Part shown: in pieces, positions 36,959-45,886 of the stretch | Layout of the letters: each line of letters opens with the position of its first letter | How positions within the stretch are numbered: the stretch's first letter is position 1 | DNA from: Verrucomicrobiota bacterium | GTDB taxonomy: Bacteria > Verrucomicrobiota > Verrucomicrobiia > Limisphaerales > UBA1319 | NCBI GenBank assembly: GCA_022711435.1 | Contig: JAKLFB010000001.1 | Span: forward strand, 62,001-126,000 | Direction of reading: 5' to 3' | DNA length: 64,000 nucleotides | The notes under the pieces: generated by a model | The model's input: the letters and a program-made list of their open reading frames with translations, nothing else | What the model was told of the DNA's origin: nothing | The model's database searches: none | Translations under genes and position numbers: made by a program

Positions 36959-37654
36959 ATGACTGGGGCGATCATCGTGGCGGCCGGGCGCGGGTTGCGG
37001 ATGGGGGCGGGCGCGGACAAGCTCTGGCTGCCGGTGGCGGGGCGTCCGCTGGTGACGCACACTTGGGAGCGAATCGATCGGGCGGATGGAATCGACGAGG
37101 TGATCCTGGTCGTCCGGGCCGAGCAGCGGCCGGCGTGGATCGAGTGGGGCGCGCGCCTGCCGCTGCGCAAGCCCTGGCGGATGGCCGATGGCGGCCGGGA
37201 ACGCCAGGATAGCGTCCGCAACGGGCTGGATGCCTTGGGACCGGGGTGCGAGCTGGTGGCGATCCAGGACGGCGCCCGGCCATGCACGCGGCCCGAGCTG
37301 GTGTCGGCGACAATCGCGGCGGCGCGCGAGCATGGCGCGGCGGCGGCGGCGGCGCGTGTGGCCGATACCCTCAAGGAAGCCGACGAGCGCCAGATGGTGG
37401 TGCGGACCGTGGATCGGACGCGGCTCTGGGGGATGCAGACGCCGCAGACCTTTCGGGTGCCTGTGATTCGGCGGGCGCTGGAGGCGGTGCGGGCGGGGGG
37501 GGCGCTGGTGACCGATGATGCTGCCGCATGCGAGTGGATCGGATTTCCCGTGAGGCTGGTCGAGAGCCGGCACCCGAATCCGAAGGCGACCGTGCCGGCG
37601 GATCTGGTGTGGATCGAGTGGCTGCTGGCTCACGAGAGCCCGGCGCCGGAGTGA
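36959..37654 (+). CDS. ispD: 2-C-methyl-D-erythritol 4-phosphate cytidylyltransferase
   Basis: 231 residues, the normal IspD size. The CTP-binding N-terminal loop is AAGRGLRMGAGADKLWLPV, followed by RQDSVRNGLDAL, the metal/substrate block AIQDGARPCTRPELV, VADTLKEAD and TPQTFRVPVIRRAL, ending with VTDDAAACEW and NPKATVPADL. It makes CDP-ME in the non-mevalonate isoprenoid pathway. The start ATG 36959 is set by the conserved N-terminal strand. ispF is not adjacent. Confidence 0.95.
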   Translation: MTGAIIVAAGRGLRMGAGADKLWLPVAGRPLVTHTWERIDRADGIDEVILVVRAEQRPAWIEWGARLPLRKPWRMADGGRERQDSVRNGLDALGPGCELVAIQDGARPCTRPELVSATIAAAREHGAAAAAARVADTLKEADERQMVVRTVDRTRLWGMQTPQTFRVPVIRRALEAVRAGGALVTDDAAACEWIGFPVRLVESRHPNPKATVPADLVWIEWLLAHESPAPE

Positions 37655-37798
37655 TGCCGACGGCCGGCTTGTCAGACGAAAGAGACCGCCGTAACGTGGA
37701 GCGCGGGCGCGGGCGTGCGATGGGATCCGGGGGATTGCGCTCGCCGATGGTGAGCCCGCGAAGCGAGCGAGCGCCGCGCGAGCGGCGGGGAAGGGACG

Positions 37799-39127
37799 AT
37801 GATGATGAGGCGATTGGCGTTTGGGATGGTGGCGGGCGTGCTGGCGTTGAACCTGGCATGGGGTGCGCACCTGTATTTGCGGGCGGCCAGGGCGGACGAT
37901 GCGGACTCCGTTTACCAGCACCTGGAGCTGTTCACGGCGGTCCTGGACAAGGTGCGCAAGGGATATGTGGATGCGGAGAAGACGGGGTATCGGGACCTGG
38001 TCTACGGCGCCCTCAAAGGGATGCTGGACTCGCTCGACTCGCACAGCGAATTCATGGAGCCGGTTCAATACGAGGATTTCAGCAAGGACACCGAGGGCGC
38101 CTTCGGCGGGGTCGGGATCGTGGTGGGGGCGCGGGACGGCTACTTGACCGTGATCGCGCCGATGGAGGACACGCCGGCCTTCGAGGCAGGGGTGAAAGCG
38201 GGGGACCGGATCATGAAGATCAACGGCCGCAGCACGGAGCGGCTGACGCTGCCGGATGCGGTGAAGGTGTTGCGGGGCGAACCGGGATCAGCGGTTCGGA
38301 TCACCGTCTGGCGGCCGGGCACGCAGCAGACCCGGGAATTCAAGCTGGTGCGCGCGATCATCAAGGTCGAGACGGTCAAAGACATTCGCGGGCGGCGCGA
38401 GTTCCAGGTGGAGCCGGACGGGCTGGGGTATGTCCGGATCACGCAGTTCAACGAGCCGACCGGGGACGATCTGGAGGCGGCGCTGAAGAAGCTTGAGGCC
38501 AACGGCATGAAGGGGCTGATCCTGGATCTGCGCAACAATCCGGGGGGGCTGATGGATCAGGCGGTGGCCGTGTGCGACCGTTTCGTGAAGCGGGGCACGC
38601 TGGTGGTATCGACCGAGGGCCGGCTCGAGCCCAAGCGCAAGGAGTATCGCGCCACGGGCCGGAACAAGCATCTGGACATCCCGATGGTTGTGCTGGTGGA
38701 CGGCGGCAGCGCGAGCGCGTCCGAGATCGTCGCCGGCTGCCTCCAGGACAACCGCCGCGCCGTGATCATGGGGCAGCAGACCTTCGGGAAGGGATCGGTC
38801 CAGACCGTCATCCAGATGCCGGACGGATCGGCGCTGCGGCTGACGACGCAGAAGTATTACACGCCGAGCCACCGGGTGATTCATGGGAAGGGCATCCAGC
38901 CGGACATCGTGGTCCCGGTGAGCTCCGAGGATGAAGAGGCGCTGTTTGTGCAGCGGCAGCCGGGCGGCGCGGACGCGCTCGAGACGGTCAGCGAGGCCCG
39001 GCGCCAGGCGATTCGGGAGACGCGGGACGTGGTGCTCGAGCGGGCTCGAGATCTGCTGAAGGGGATGACGATCCTGGCGGAGAGGAGCCGGGCGGCCGAG
39101 GCGGTGGCCGCCCGGTCCAGCCCGTGA
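37799..39127 (+). CDS. Carboxyl-terminal processing protease (S41 family)
   Basis: A 442-residue exported protease. The N-terminal signal/anchor is RRLAFGMVAGVLALNLAWG. It is followed by a helical region, a PDZ domain at about residues 95-175 (GVGIVVGARDGYLTVIAPME, AGVKAGDRIMKINGRS) and the S41 catalytic core with GLILDLRNNPGGLMDQAV. Catalytic Ser306 lies in GGSASASEIVAG and Lys331 in GQQTFGKGSVQ, 25 residues apart as in plant D1 processing protease. It likely trims C-termini of periplasmic proteins, including wall hydrolases or lipoproteins. The 144-bp gap before it has no gene. The stop codon lies 38 bp before the tsaD ATG. Confidence 0.95.
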   Translation: MMMRRLAFGMVAGVLALNLAWGAHLYLRAARADDADSVYQHLELFTAVLDKVRKGYVDAEKTGYRDLVYGALKGMLDSLDSHSEFMEPVQYEDFSKDTEGAFGGVGIVVGARDGYLTVIAPMEDTPAFEAGVKAGDRIMKINGRSTERLTLPDAVKVLRGEPGSAVRITVWRPGTQQTREFKLVRAIIKVETVKDIRGRREFQVEPDGLGYVRITQFNEPTGDDLEAALKKLEANGMKGLILDLRNNPGGLMDQAVAVCDRFVKRGTLVVSTEGRLEPKRKEYRATGRNKHLDIPMVVLVDGGSASASEIVAGCLQDNRRAVIMGQQTFGKGSVQTVIQMPDGSALRLTTQKYYTPSHRVIHGKGIQPDIVVPVSSEDEEALFVQRQPGGADALETVSEARRQAIRETRDVVLERARDLLKGMTILAERSRAAEAVAARSSP

Positions 39128-39165
39128 GCGGGCATGGGCGGACGCGCCGCAGGCCAACGAATCCG

Positions 39166-40221
39166 ATGATCATCTGGGCGATCGAGACATCGTGCGACGA
39201 GACGGGGTCGGCTGTGGTGATCGATGGGCGGGTGCGATCGAACGTGGTGGCCTCGCAGGTGGCGCTGCATTCGGAGTATGGGGGGGTGGTTCCGGAGCTG
39301 GCCACGCGGGAGCATTTGCGGAACCTGATGCCGGTGGCGCGAGAGGCGCTTCGCCAGGCGGGGATCGGTCCGGGGGTTGTCGATGCTGTGGCAGCGACCC
39401 GGGGGCCAGGGCTGCCGCAGGCGCTGATGATCGGGTTCAAGGCGGCGCAAGCGATGGCCTTTGCGCTGGAGCGCCCCTTGGTGGGGATCCACCATCACGA
39501 GGCCCACCTCTATTCGGCCTGGATCGACGGGGAGAACGGCCGGGCGCGATTCGACGATTTCGTGCCGAACGTGACGCTGGTGGTCAGCGGGGGCCACACC
39601 CTGCTGGTGCACGTGCCGGCGGTGCTGGGGCATCGGCTGCTGGGGTCGACCCTGGATGACGCAGCGGGAGAGTGTTTCGACAAGGTGGGGAAGATGCTCG
39701 GGCTGCCTTATCCCGGGGGGCCGATCCTCGATCAGTTGGCGGAGAAGGGCGATCCCGGGGCCTACGATTTTCCGCGTCCGCTCCGGGACGATCCCGGCGA
39801 CGATTTCAGCTTCAGCGGCCTGAAGACGGCCGTGCGCTATTTTCTGGCGCGGCATCCGGATGTGGCGGAGGACGAAGCGGGTTTGCGCGACGTGTGCGCC
39901 AGCGTGCGCGCGGCGGTGGTGGAGGTGCTGGCGGTGAAATCGGTCCGGGCGGCGGAGCGGCTGGGCGCGGAGTGCCTGGCTGCAGCGGGGGGGGTGACGT
40001 GCAGCCGGGGATTGCGCCGCGAGCTGGCGGATCGGTGCGCGCGGGCGGGTCTGGAGCTGCGGCTGGCGGATCCGGCCTATTGCACGGACAACGCCGGCAT
40101 GATTGGCGTGCTGGCGGAGCTGAAGCTGAAGGCCGGCTGCCGGCCCGCGGCTGAAGAGGAGGATGTCCGGCCGGGGTGGGCGCTGCCGGAGGTCAGCGGG
40201 TCGGAGGGGGCGCCGGCGTGA
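39166..40221 (+). CDS. tsaD: tRNA N6-threonylcarbamoyladenosine transferase TsaD
   Basis: 351 residues from ATG 39166, the start that matches the family opening IIWAIETSCDETG; a GTG at 39124 overlapping the previous stop would add 14 unrelated residues. The metal-binding HHHEAHLYS motif (His110 and His114), ATRGPGLPQAL, VSGGHTLLV, LDDAAGECFDKVGKMLGLPY and CTDNAGMIG are all present. TsaD transfers threonylcarbamoyl to A37 of ANN-decoding tRNAs. The 3' end overlaps the convergent symporter gene by 29 bp. Confidence 0.97.
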   Translation: MIIWAIETSCDETGSAVVIDGRVRSNVVASQVALHSEYGGVVPELATREHLRNLMPVAREALRQAGIGPGVVDAVAATRGPGLPQALMIGFKAAQAMAFALERPLVGIHHHEAHLYSAWIDGENGRARFDDFVPNVTLVVSGGHTLLVHVPAVLGHRLLGSTLDDAAGECFDKVGKMLGLPYPGGPILDQLAEKGDPGAYDFPRPLRDDPGDDFSFSGLKTAVRYFLARHPDVAEDEAGLRDVCASVRAAVVEVLAVKSVRAAERLGAECLAAAGGVTCSRGLRRELADRCARAGLELRLADPAYCTDNAGMIGVLAELKLKAGCRPAAEEEDVRPGWALPEVSGSEGAPA

Positions 40222-41836
40222 CCGATGGGGCTGGGGGGTTCTGACGGCCTGCCGGAGCGGCCGAAGGCGGCTCGAGCCGGTGGACGATCCAGGCTGTCAC
40301 CAGGGTGACGGTCGTGCCGATGAGAGTGAACCACGGCCAAAACACCGTCCGGATCTCGGGGCGGCTGCCCACATCGACAGTCCATTTCAGCTGGCTCACC
40401 CCGATCATGAACACGAGCGAGACCAGCATTCCGATGACGATGGGACGGGGTCCGCGCAGGCGGGCGAAGACGGCGAGGATGAGGCCGCCGAGGAGGGCGC
40501 CGCTGGTGAGGCCGCGCAGCGTGAACGCCGCATTCAGGACGAAAGCAACCTCGCGGCTCAGATAGGCGGTCAATACCAGCACGCCCGCCCAAAACACGGT
40601 CGAGTACCGGCTGAACTTCAGGTAGTGCTCCTCGGGTTTTCCGGAGCGGAAGGGCTTCACGAAGTCCATGGTCGACACGGAGGCCAGCGAGGTCAGAGCC
40701 GAGCTGACGGACGCCATGGCGGCCGAGAGGATGGCAACAATGAGAAATCCTTTGAGGATGTGGGGCACTTCGGTGAGCATGAAGATGGGAAAGATGAAAT
40801 CGTTGGCCTGGATGCCCGCGCGGGCCTCGGGGATGGGGATGGCGATGGGATTGAGCTGGTAGTAGACGGCGAGAAACGCGCCCACCAACAGGAACACCAG
40901 GAAGAGCGGGAAGATCAGGACTGCGCTCAACACAAGCGCCTTGCGCCCATCGGTGACCGTGCCGCATGCGAGGACTCGCTGGACGATGAGCTGCTCCGCC
41001 CCGTGGGAGGAGAGCACCATCACCGTTCCGCCGATGATCCCCATCCAGATGTTGAAGGGCGCGCTCCAGGAGAAGGCGGGATTGAACCAGTGAAGCTTGC
41101 CGGCCTCAGCCGCCATTTTCCATGTGACCGGCCAGCCGCCCTCGATCTGGCTGGGGATGTAGAAGAGGGTGAACAGGCCGCCTGCGAGAAACAGGCCGAA
41201 CTGGACCGCATCGGTCCAGATGACGGCCTTGACGCCTCCGATGTAGGTGTAGACCAGGGAGAGGAACACGAACAGGAGGATGGCGCCCAGGACGGGATCG
41301 CCGGCGAAATCGGGCGGGGTGTCAACCCCGGTGAGCCGGTGCAAGGCGAGCAGCGGATACCGGGTCAGAGCGCCGAGCCATTCGCGTCCCAACATGAGCT
41401 GGATGGGGATGGAGACGACGTAGACGCGGACGCCGGCGGCGAGGATCTCGCTGATGAGGAACAGCCCGCCGGCGGTCTGGCGCGCGGCCGGGCCGAACCG
41501 ATCCGAGAAGAGCTGGTACGGCGAATAGATCTCGCCTTTGAGATAGTGGGGCACCATGACGACAGCCAGAATGATGCGCGCGATCACGTAGCCGACGATC
41601 ATCTGGATGAACATGATGTTGCCGCCGAAGGCCATGGCGGGGACCCCGATGATGGTGAGCGCGCTGGTCTCGGCGGCGACAATCGACAGGCCGATCCCCC
41701 ACCAGGGCGTGTTCTTGCTGCCCAGGAAATAGTCCCGCGTGTTGCGCTGGTCCTTGCCGAACCACACCCCGAGGGCTACGATCCCCGTCAGGTAAAGCCC
41801 GATCACGAGCCAGTCGCTGCTGCCCAGATAATTCAT
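40193..41836 (-). CDS. Sodium:solute symporter family protein
   Basis: About 547 residues from ATG 41836 (ATG 41845 and TTG 41863 are alternatives). It is a 13-TM-type SSS transporter: DWLVIGLYLTGIVALGVWFG, then RDYFLGSKNTPWWGIGLS and VAAETSALTIIGVPAMAFGG (helix 1-2 sodium site region), ILAAGVRVYVVSIPIQLMLG, VYTYIGGVKAVIWTDAVQF and the helix-8 region ILSAAMASVSSALTSLASVS with the conserved Ser pair of the Na2 site. It should import a sugar, acid or cofactor with sodium. It is transcribed divergently from anmK, which hints at an amino-sugar or wall-fragment substrate, but that is inference. Confidence 0.93.
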   Translation of the reverse strand: MNYLGSSDWLVIGLYLTGIVALGVWFGKDQRNTRDYFLGSKNTPWWGIGLSIVAAETSALTIIGVPAMAFGGNIMFIQMIVGYVIARIILAVVMVPHYLKGEIYSPYQLFSDRFGPAARQTAGGLFLISEILAAGVRVYVVSIPIQLMLGREWLGALTRYPLLALHRLTGVDTPPDFAGDPVLGAILLFVFLSLVYTYIGGVKAVIWTDAVQFGLFLAGGLFTLFYIPSQIEGGWPVTWKMAAEAGKLHWFNPAFSWSAPFNIWMGIIGGTVMVLSSHGAEQLIVQRVLACGTVTDGRKALVLSAVLIFPLFLVFLLVGAFLAVYYQLNPIAIPIPEARAGIQANDFIFPIFMLTEVPHILKGFLIVAILSAAMASVSSALTSLASVSTMDFVKPFRSGKPEEHYLKFSRYSTVFWAGVLVLTAYLSREVAFVLNAAFTLRGLTSGALLGGLILAVFARLRGPRPIVIGMLVSLVFMIGVSQLKWTVDVGSRPEIRTVFWPWFTLIGTTVTLVTAWIVHRLEPPSAAPAGRQNPPAPSVTPAPPPTR

Positions 41837-41965
41837 TGCATGCATCGAAGCGCGAGCGGGCAAGCTTGGCCAGAAAATTCCGCACGACGGCCCGGAGGCG
41901 GGCAGGCATGGCGCGGCGGCGCGCGCCGCATTGCGGATCGGGATTCGGAAGCCGAAGAAGAGAAC

Positions 41966-43120
41966 ATGAATGCAGGCGTGAGGAAGTGGATTCGAGTGCT
42001 GGGCATCATGTCCGGGACGAGCATGGATGGCGTGGATTACGCGCTGTGCGCGATCCGGGAGGGCGAGGTCCGGCTCCTGGATCTATGGCACGCGGAGTTC
42101 CCGGCGGGGCTGCGTCGGCGCCTGCATGCGGCGGCCCGGAGCGAGCTTCGGACGTATCCGCTGGCGCAGCTGCATCATGACCTGGGCCGGTTCTATGCCC
42201 GGCACGCGCGGGGTGGCGGGAGGAAGACGCGGCCCCATTGGATCGGGGTCCACGGCCAGACGGTGTATCATCAGCCGGACGGCCGGCATCCCGCGACGTG
42301 GCAGATGGGCGAGCCGGCCTATCTTGCGGAGGCGTTGCGGGCGCCCGTGGTGAGCAATTTCCGGGTGGCGGACCTGGCGGCGGGCGGGCAGGGGGCGCCC
42401 CTGGCCACGCTCTTTCATCGAGTTGTGTTTGCGGCGCCAGGGCAGCACCGGGCGGTCAACAACCTGGGGGGGATCAGCAACGTAACCTCCATGGATTGGA
42501 GGAAAGGCAGGGAGCCCAGGGTGCTGGCCTTCGACACGGGGCCGGCGAACGTGCTGATCGACATGGCGGCGCGGCACTACTCGAGAGGGCGGATGGACAT
42601 GGACCGGGACGGCGCCTGGGCCAGCCGCGGGCGCGCGGCTGAATGGCTGCTGGAACGGTGGTTGCGCCACCCGTATTTCCGGCGGCCGCCGCCCAAGAGC
42701 ACCGGCCGCGAGCTCTTCGGCGAGCCTTTTTGGACGAGGGCGCACGCCGAGGCGCAGGCCGCCCGCCTCGGCGCCGCCGACCTGCTCGCGACGCTGACAG
42801 CCTTGACGGCGCGCTCGATCGCGCTGAACTATCGCTGGCATCTGCGCCAGATCCCCGATGAGGTCATTCTCACGGGCGGCGGCGCGGAGAACCCGGTGCT
42901 GAGGGAGGAAATCCGGCGGGCGCTGGCCATCTTCCGGCCGGATGTTCGGGTCCGGACCGGCACTCAGATGGGCTGGCCCTCGAGCAGCATCGAGCCGGCC
43001 GCGTTTGCTCTGCTGGCCTGGCGGAGGATGATGGGGTTGCCCGGCAACCTGCCCGCCACCACCGGCGCGCGACGCGCGGTCCTGCTGGGCCAGGTGTCCG
43101 AGTGCAGCGGCCGCGCTTGA
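41966..43120 (+). CDS. anmK: Anhydro-N-acetylmuramic acid kinase
   Basis: A 384-residue ASKHA-fold kinase. ATG 41966 is preceded by an A/G-rich stretch (gaagaagaga) that may serve as ribosome-binding site; the very long frame upstream is antisense to the symporter. The family ATP/substrate motif is LGIMSGTSMDGVDYALC, followed by IGVHGQTVYHQPDG, VNNLGGISNVTSMD, FDTGPANVLID, DRDGAWASRG and the late VILTGGGAENPVL. It converts 1,6-anhydro-MurNAc to MurNAc-6-phosphate in peptidoglycan recycling. murQ is not in the window. Confidence 0.95.
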   Translation: MNAGVRKWIRVLGIMSGTSMDGVDYALCAIREGEVRLLDLWHAEFPAGLRRRLHAAARSELRTYPLAQLHHDLGRFYARHARGGGRKTRPHWIGVHGQTVYHQPDGRHPATWQMGEPAYLAEALRAPVVSNFRVADLAAGGQGAPLATLFHRVVFAAPGQHRAVNNLGGISNVTSMDWRKGREPRVLAFDTGPANVLIDMAARHYSRGRMDMDRDGAWASRGRAAEWLLERWLRHPYFRRPPPKSTGRELFGEPFWTRAHAEAQAARLGAADLLATLTALTARSIALNYRWHLRQIPDEVILTGGGAENPVLREEIRRALAIFRPDVRVRTGTQMGWPSSSIEPAAFALLAWRRMMGLPGNLPATTGARRAVLLGQVSECSGRA

Positions 43121-43159
43121 TCGGCGGATTCCTCCTTCTTCGGCGCGCAGGATCGAATG

Positions 43160-43828
43160 TCAAGATGCCTCGCGCGCCATGCATTCGGGGTCGTCGTGCG
43201 CGGGAGAATTGACGCGGCGCGAGACGGGAAACCATTCCATCCATTCGGAGGGATACGGCTGGAGGCAGGAGATGAGATCGCCGGCTGCGGCGTCGGGCGC
43301 GAGCCAGGCGGCCTCGTGCTCGGGGCGGAGGATGGCCGGCATCCGGTTGTGGATCGAGGATAGCAGCGAATTGGGCGGCACGGTGACGATGGCGGCGGTG
43401 CGGAGGGGGGGGCCGTCGGGCGGGCGCCATTCGTCCCACAATCCGGCGAAGGCGAACAGTTCGGCGTCGAGGCGGCGAATGCAGACGGGCTGCCGGGATC
43501 GGGCGGGGCCGGTCCATTCGTAAAAGGCATCGGCGGGAATCAGGCAGCGCCGGCGCTGGAAAGGCTGGCGAAAGGAGGCTCGATCCTGAAGGGTCTCGGC
43601 GCGCGCGTTGATCGATTGGCTGCCGGCCGAGGGATCCTTGGCCCAGAAGGGGACCAGACCCCAGCGATGGCTGGCGATGTGCCGGAGGCCGTCCTGGTTC
43701 CAGATCACGGGAATGAGCTGGCTGGGGGCGATATTGTAGCGGGGCGTCCAATCGAAATGGATCTGCCCGAGGGCAAACCGGTGCGAGATGGCCACCGACG
43801 AGTGCTGGAGTGTGTAGCGGCCGCACAT
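43160..43828 (-). CDS. SOS response-associated peptidase (HMCES/YedK)
   Basis: A 222-residue protein; ATG 43828 is fixed by the catalytic Cys2 in MCGRYTLQHSS, which must be N-terminal after Met removal. Other active-site blocks are PRYNIAPSQLIPVI, RWGLVPFWAKDP, INARAETLQDRASF and RRRCLIPADAFYEW, and the late His in SSIHNRMPAIL. These enzymes form a covalent thiazolidine crosslink with abasic sites in single-stranded DNA. The open frame extends upstream into another gene and is not used. Confidence 0.95.
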   Translation of the reverse strand: MCGRYTLQHSSVAISHRFALGQIHFDWTPRYNIAPSQLIPVIWNQDGLRHIASHRWGLVPFWAKDPSAGSQSINARAETLQDRASFRQPFQRRRCLIPADAFYEWTGPARSRQPVCIRRLDAELFAFAGLWDEWRPPDGPPLRTAAIVTVPPNSLLSSIHNRMPAILRPEHEAAWLAPDAAAGDLISCLQPYPSEWMEWFPVSRRVNSPAHDDPECMAREAS

Positions 43829-43916
43829 AATCGATCGCTCGATGTTCACGCGCAGGAAGCGGCCGGGCAAGGCGATTTTCCCGCCGGGGGCGCGCTGGCC
43901 GATGGCTGGTTTTGGT

Positions 43917-43946
43917 TTGAGCCGATCGGGACGGCTGGAGTATACA
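43917..43946 (+). promoter_or_regulatory. Candidate promoter abutting the heparinase-like gene
   Basis: TTGAGC (43917-43922) and TATACA (43941-43946) are separated by 18 bp; the gene ATG is at 43953. If real, transcription would begin almost at the start codon, giving a leaderless or very short-leader mRNA. This is only a sequence match. Confidence 0.3.
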
Positions 43947-43952
43947 GAGCGG

Positions 43953-45824
43953 ATGAAATCAACTGGAGTGCTGCTGGGGATGGCGGCTGTATGGCTGGCT
44001 GCGCTGGGACAGCCGATCGCGGCGGAAAGAGATCCGATCGATCTGCCGGATGGCGGGGCGGTGATGGCCCGGCTGAAGGGGGGGCATCCGCGGCTGATGG
44101 CCAGCGCGGGGGATTTCGATCGATTGCGGGAAGCAGTGAGCAGGGAGGGGGATCTGGGCAGCGGGTGGAAGCGATTGCGGCAGTCGGCCGACGACATCTG
44201 CGGCCAGGCGCCATCGAGATACGAGATCCCGGACGGGCTGCGCCTGCTGAGCACGAGCCGGCGGGTGCTGCAACGGGCCTATACGCTGGCCTTCGCGCAC
44301 CGGATGACGGGCGATCGGCGATACGCGGACCGGCTGGCGCGGGAGCTCGAGACGGCGGCGGGGTTCAAGGATTGGAATCCGCGCCATTTTCTCGACACGG
44401 CGGAGATGGCGCACGCGTTTGCGATCGGGTACGACTGGCTCTGGGATTACTGGACAGCGGAGCAGAAGAGGATGCTCCGCGAAGCGATAATGCAAAAGGC
44501 GTTCGAGCCGGCGCTGGGCTTGTATCGGAAGAACTCGGGCTGGACTCGAGCGCGCCACAACTGGAACCAGGTCTGCAACGGGGGGCTGGGGATCGCAGCG
44601 CTGGCGGTTGGCCCCGAGATGCCGGAGGCGGCGGGGGAGATCCTGGCAGGGGCGCTGCGGTCGGTCCGCTTGCCGATGGCGGAATTCGATCCCGACGGCG
44701 CATGGCAGGAGGGGCCCGGCTACTGGAACTACGCGACGTCGTACAACGTCTATTTCCTGGCGGCGCTCGAGACGGCGCTGGGGACCGATTTCGGCCTTTC
44801 AGCCGCGCCGGGTTTTGGGGAGACGGGCTGGTTTCCGATCTACATGACAGGGCCGCTGGGCCGGACGTTCAACTATGCGGACGGGGGGGACAGCCCGATT
44901 CGGGCGCCGCAGATGTTCTGGCTGGCGCGGCGGTTCCAGCGGCCCGAGTTTGCGGCCTACCAGGCGCGGATTGCGGCTCCGCATGTTCTGGATCTCGTAT
45001 GGCGGGGGCCGGATGCGCCTCTCATGTCGGCGGGGCATCCGCCGCTGGACAAGTGGTTTCGGAAGGCCGAGGTCGTCACCATGCGGGATGCGTGGGGCTC
45101 GCAAGACGCGCTGTTTATCGGGTTCAAGGGCGGCGACAACAAGGCCAATCATAGCAACCTCGATCTGGGGACGTTCGTGCTGGACGCGCTGGGGGTGCGT
45201 TGGGCGGTGGATCTGGGGGCGGGCAACTACAATCTGCCGGGCTACTTCGGGAGCCAGCGATGGACCTATTACCGGCTGCGCGCTGAGGGGCACAACACCC
45301 TGGTGTTAAATCCCGGGCCAGAGCCGGATCAAGCGCCGAAGGCGTCGGCGAAGGTGGTCCGGTTCTCGAGCGAGCCTGGCAGGGCGATGGCGGTGGCGGA
45401 TCTGACCGAGGCGTATGCGCCGCACGCCAGCTCCGTGAAACGGGGGATCGCGCGGCTGGGGGCCGGGCAAGCCCTGGTGCAGGACGAACTGCAGGCCGCC
45501 AAGCCGGTGGACTTCTGGTGGTTCATGCACACTCGGGCTGAGATCTCGGTTGAAGGGCGCGAGGCCTGGCTGCGGCAGGACGGCCAGCGGCTCAGGGCGC
45601 GGATTCTCGAGCCGGCGGGTGCGCGGTTCGAGGCGCTCGAAGCGGCGCCGCTGCCGGGAACACCTCAGCCGGCGCGCCAGGACTCGAACCGAGGCGTCCG
45701 CAAGCTGGCGATTCATCTGCCGGCCGCGCAGGACCTGCGATTGGCGGTTTGGCTGGTCCCGTTACGGCCGGACGAAACCGGGCCGGGCCAGGCGCCGGAA
45801 GTTCGGCCGCTGGCCGAGTGGTGA
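43953..45824 (+). CDS. Heparinase II/III-family polysaccharide lyase-like protein
   Basis: A 623-residue exported protein with a signal peptide (MKSTGVLLGMAAVWLAALG). The N-terminal alpha/alpha-toroid begins near HPRLMASAGDFDRLREAV and includes FLDTAEMAHAFAIGYDWLWD, GWTRARHNWNQVCNGGLGIA and DPDGAWQEGPGYWNYATSYN; the His-Asn and Tyr residues in these blocks are the usual catalytic/substrate positions. The second half is a beta-sandwich starting near AWGSQDALFIGFKGGDNKAN, with NHSNLDLGTFVLDALGVRWA and GHNTLVLNP. Family members cleave uronate-containing glycans by beta-elimination; the substrate here is unknown. It is convergent with the GH2-GH127 gene, 62 bp away. Confidence 0.9.
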   Translation: MKSTGVLLGMAAVWLAALGQPIAAERDPIDLPDGGAVMARLKGGHPRLMASAGDFDRLREAVSREGDLGSGWKRLRQSADDICGQAPSRYEIPDGLRLLSTSRRVLQRAYTLAFAHRMTGDRRYADRLARELETAAGFKDWNPRHFLDTAEMAHAFAIGYDWLWDYWTAEQKRMLREAIMQKAFEPALGLYRKNSGWTRARHNWNQVCNGGLGIAALAVGPEMPEAAGEILAGALRSVRLPMAEFDPDGAWQEGPGYWNYATSYNVYFLAALETALGTDFGLSAAPGFGETGWFPIYMTGPLGRTFNYADGGDSPIRAPQMFWLARRFQRPEFAAYQARIAAPHVLDLVWRGPDAPLMSAGHPPLDKWFRKAEVVTMRDAWGSQDALFIGFKGGDNKANHSNLDLGTFVLDALGVRWAVDLGAGNYNLPGYFGSQRWTYYRLRAEGHNTLVLNPGPEPDQAPKASAKVVRFSSEPGRAMAVADLTEAYAPHASSVKRGIARLGAGQALVQDELQAAKPVDFWWFMHTRAEISVEGREAWLRQDGQRLRARILEPAGARFEALEAAPLPGTPQPARQDSNRGVRKLAIHLPAAQDLRLAVWLVPLRPDETGPGQAPEVRPLAEW

Positions 45825-45886
45825 CGGCATGGCGCGCCGCGCCGGAGCCCTCGCGGCCATAGGACAGCGCCGGAAGGCCGAAACGC

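Noticed and set aside
40163..41965. Long upstream extension of the anmK frame
   Set aside because: It runs antisense through the symporter gene. The AnmK family start is at 41966, with an A/G-rich stretch in front of it.
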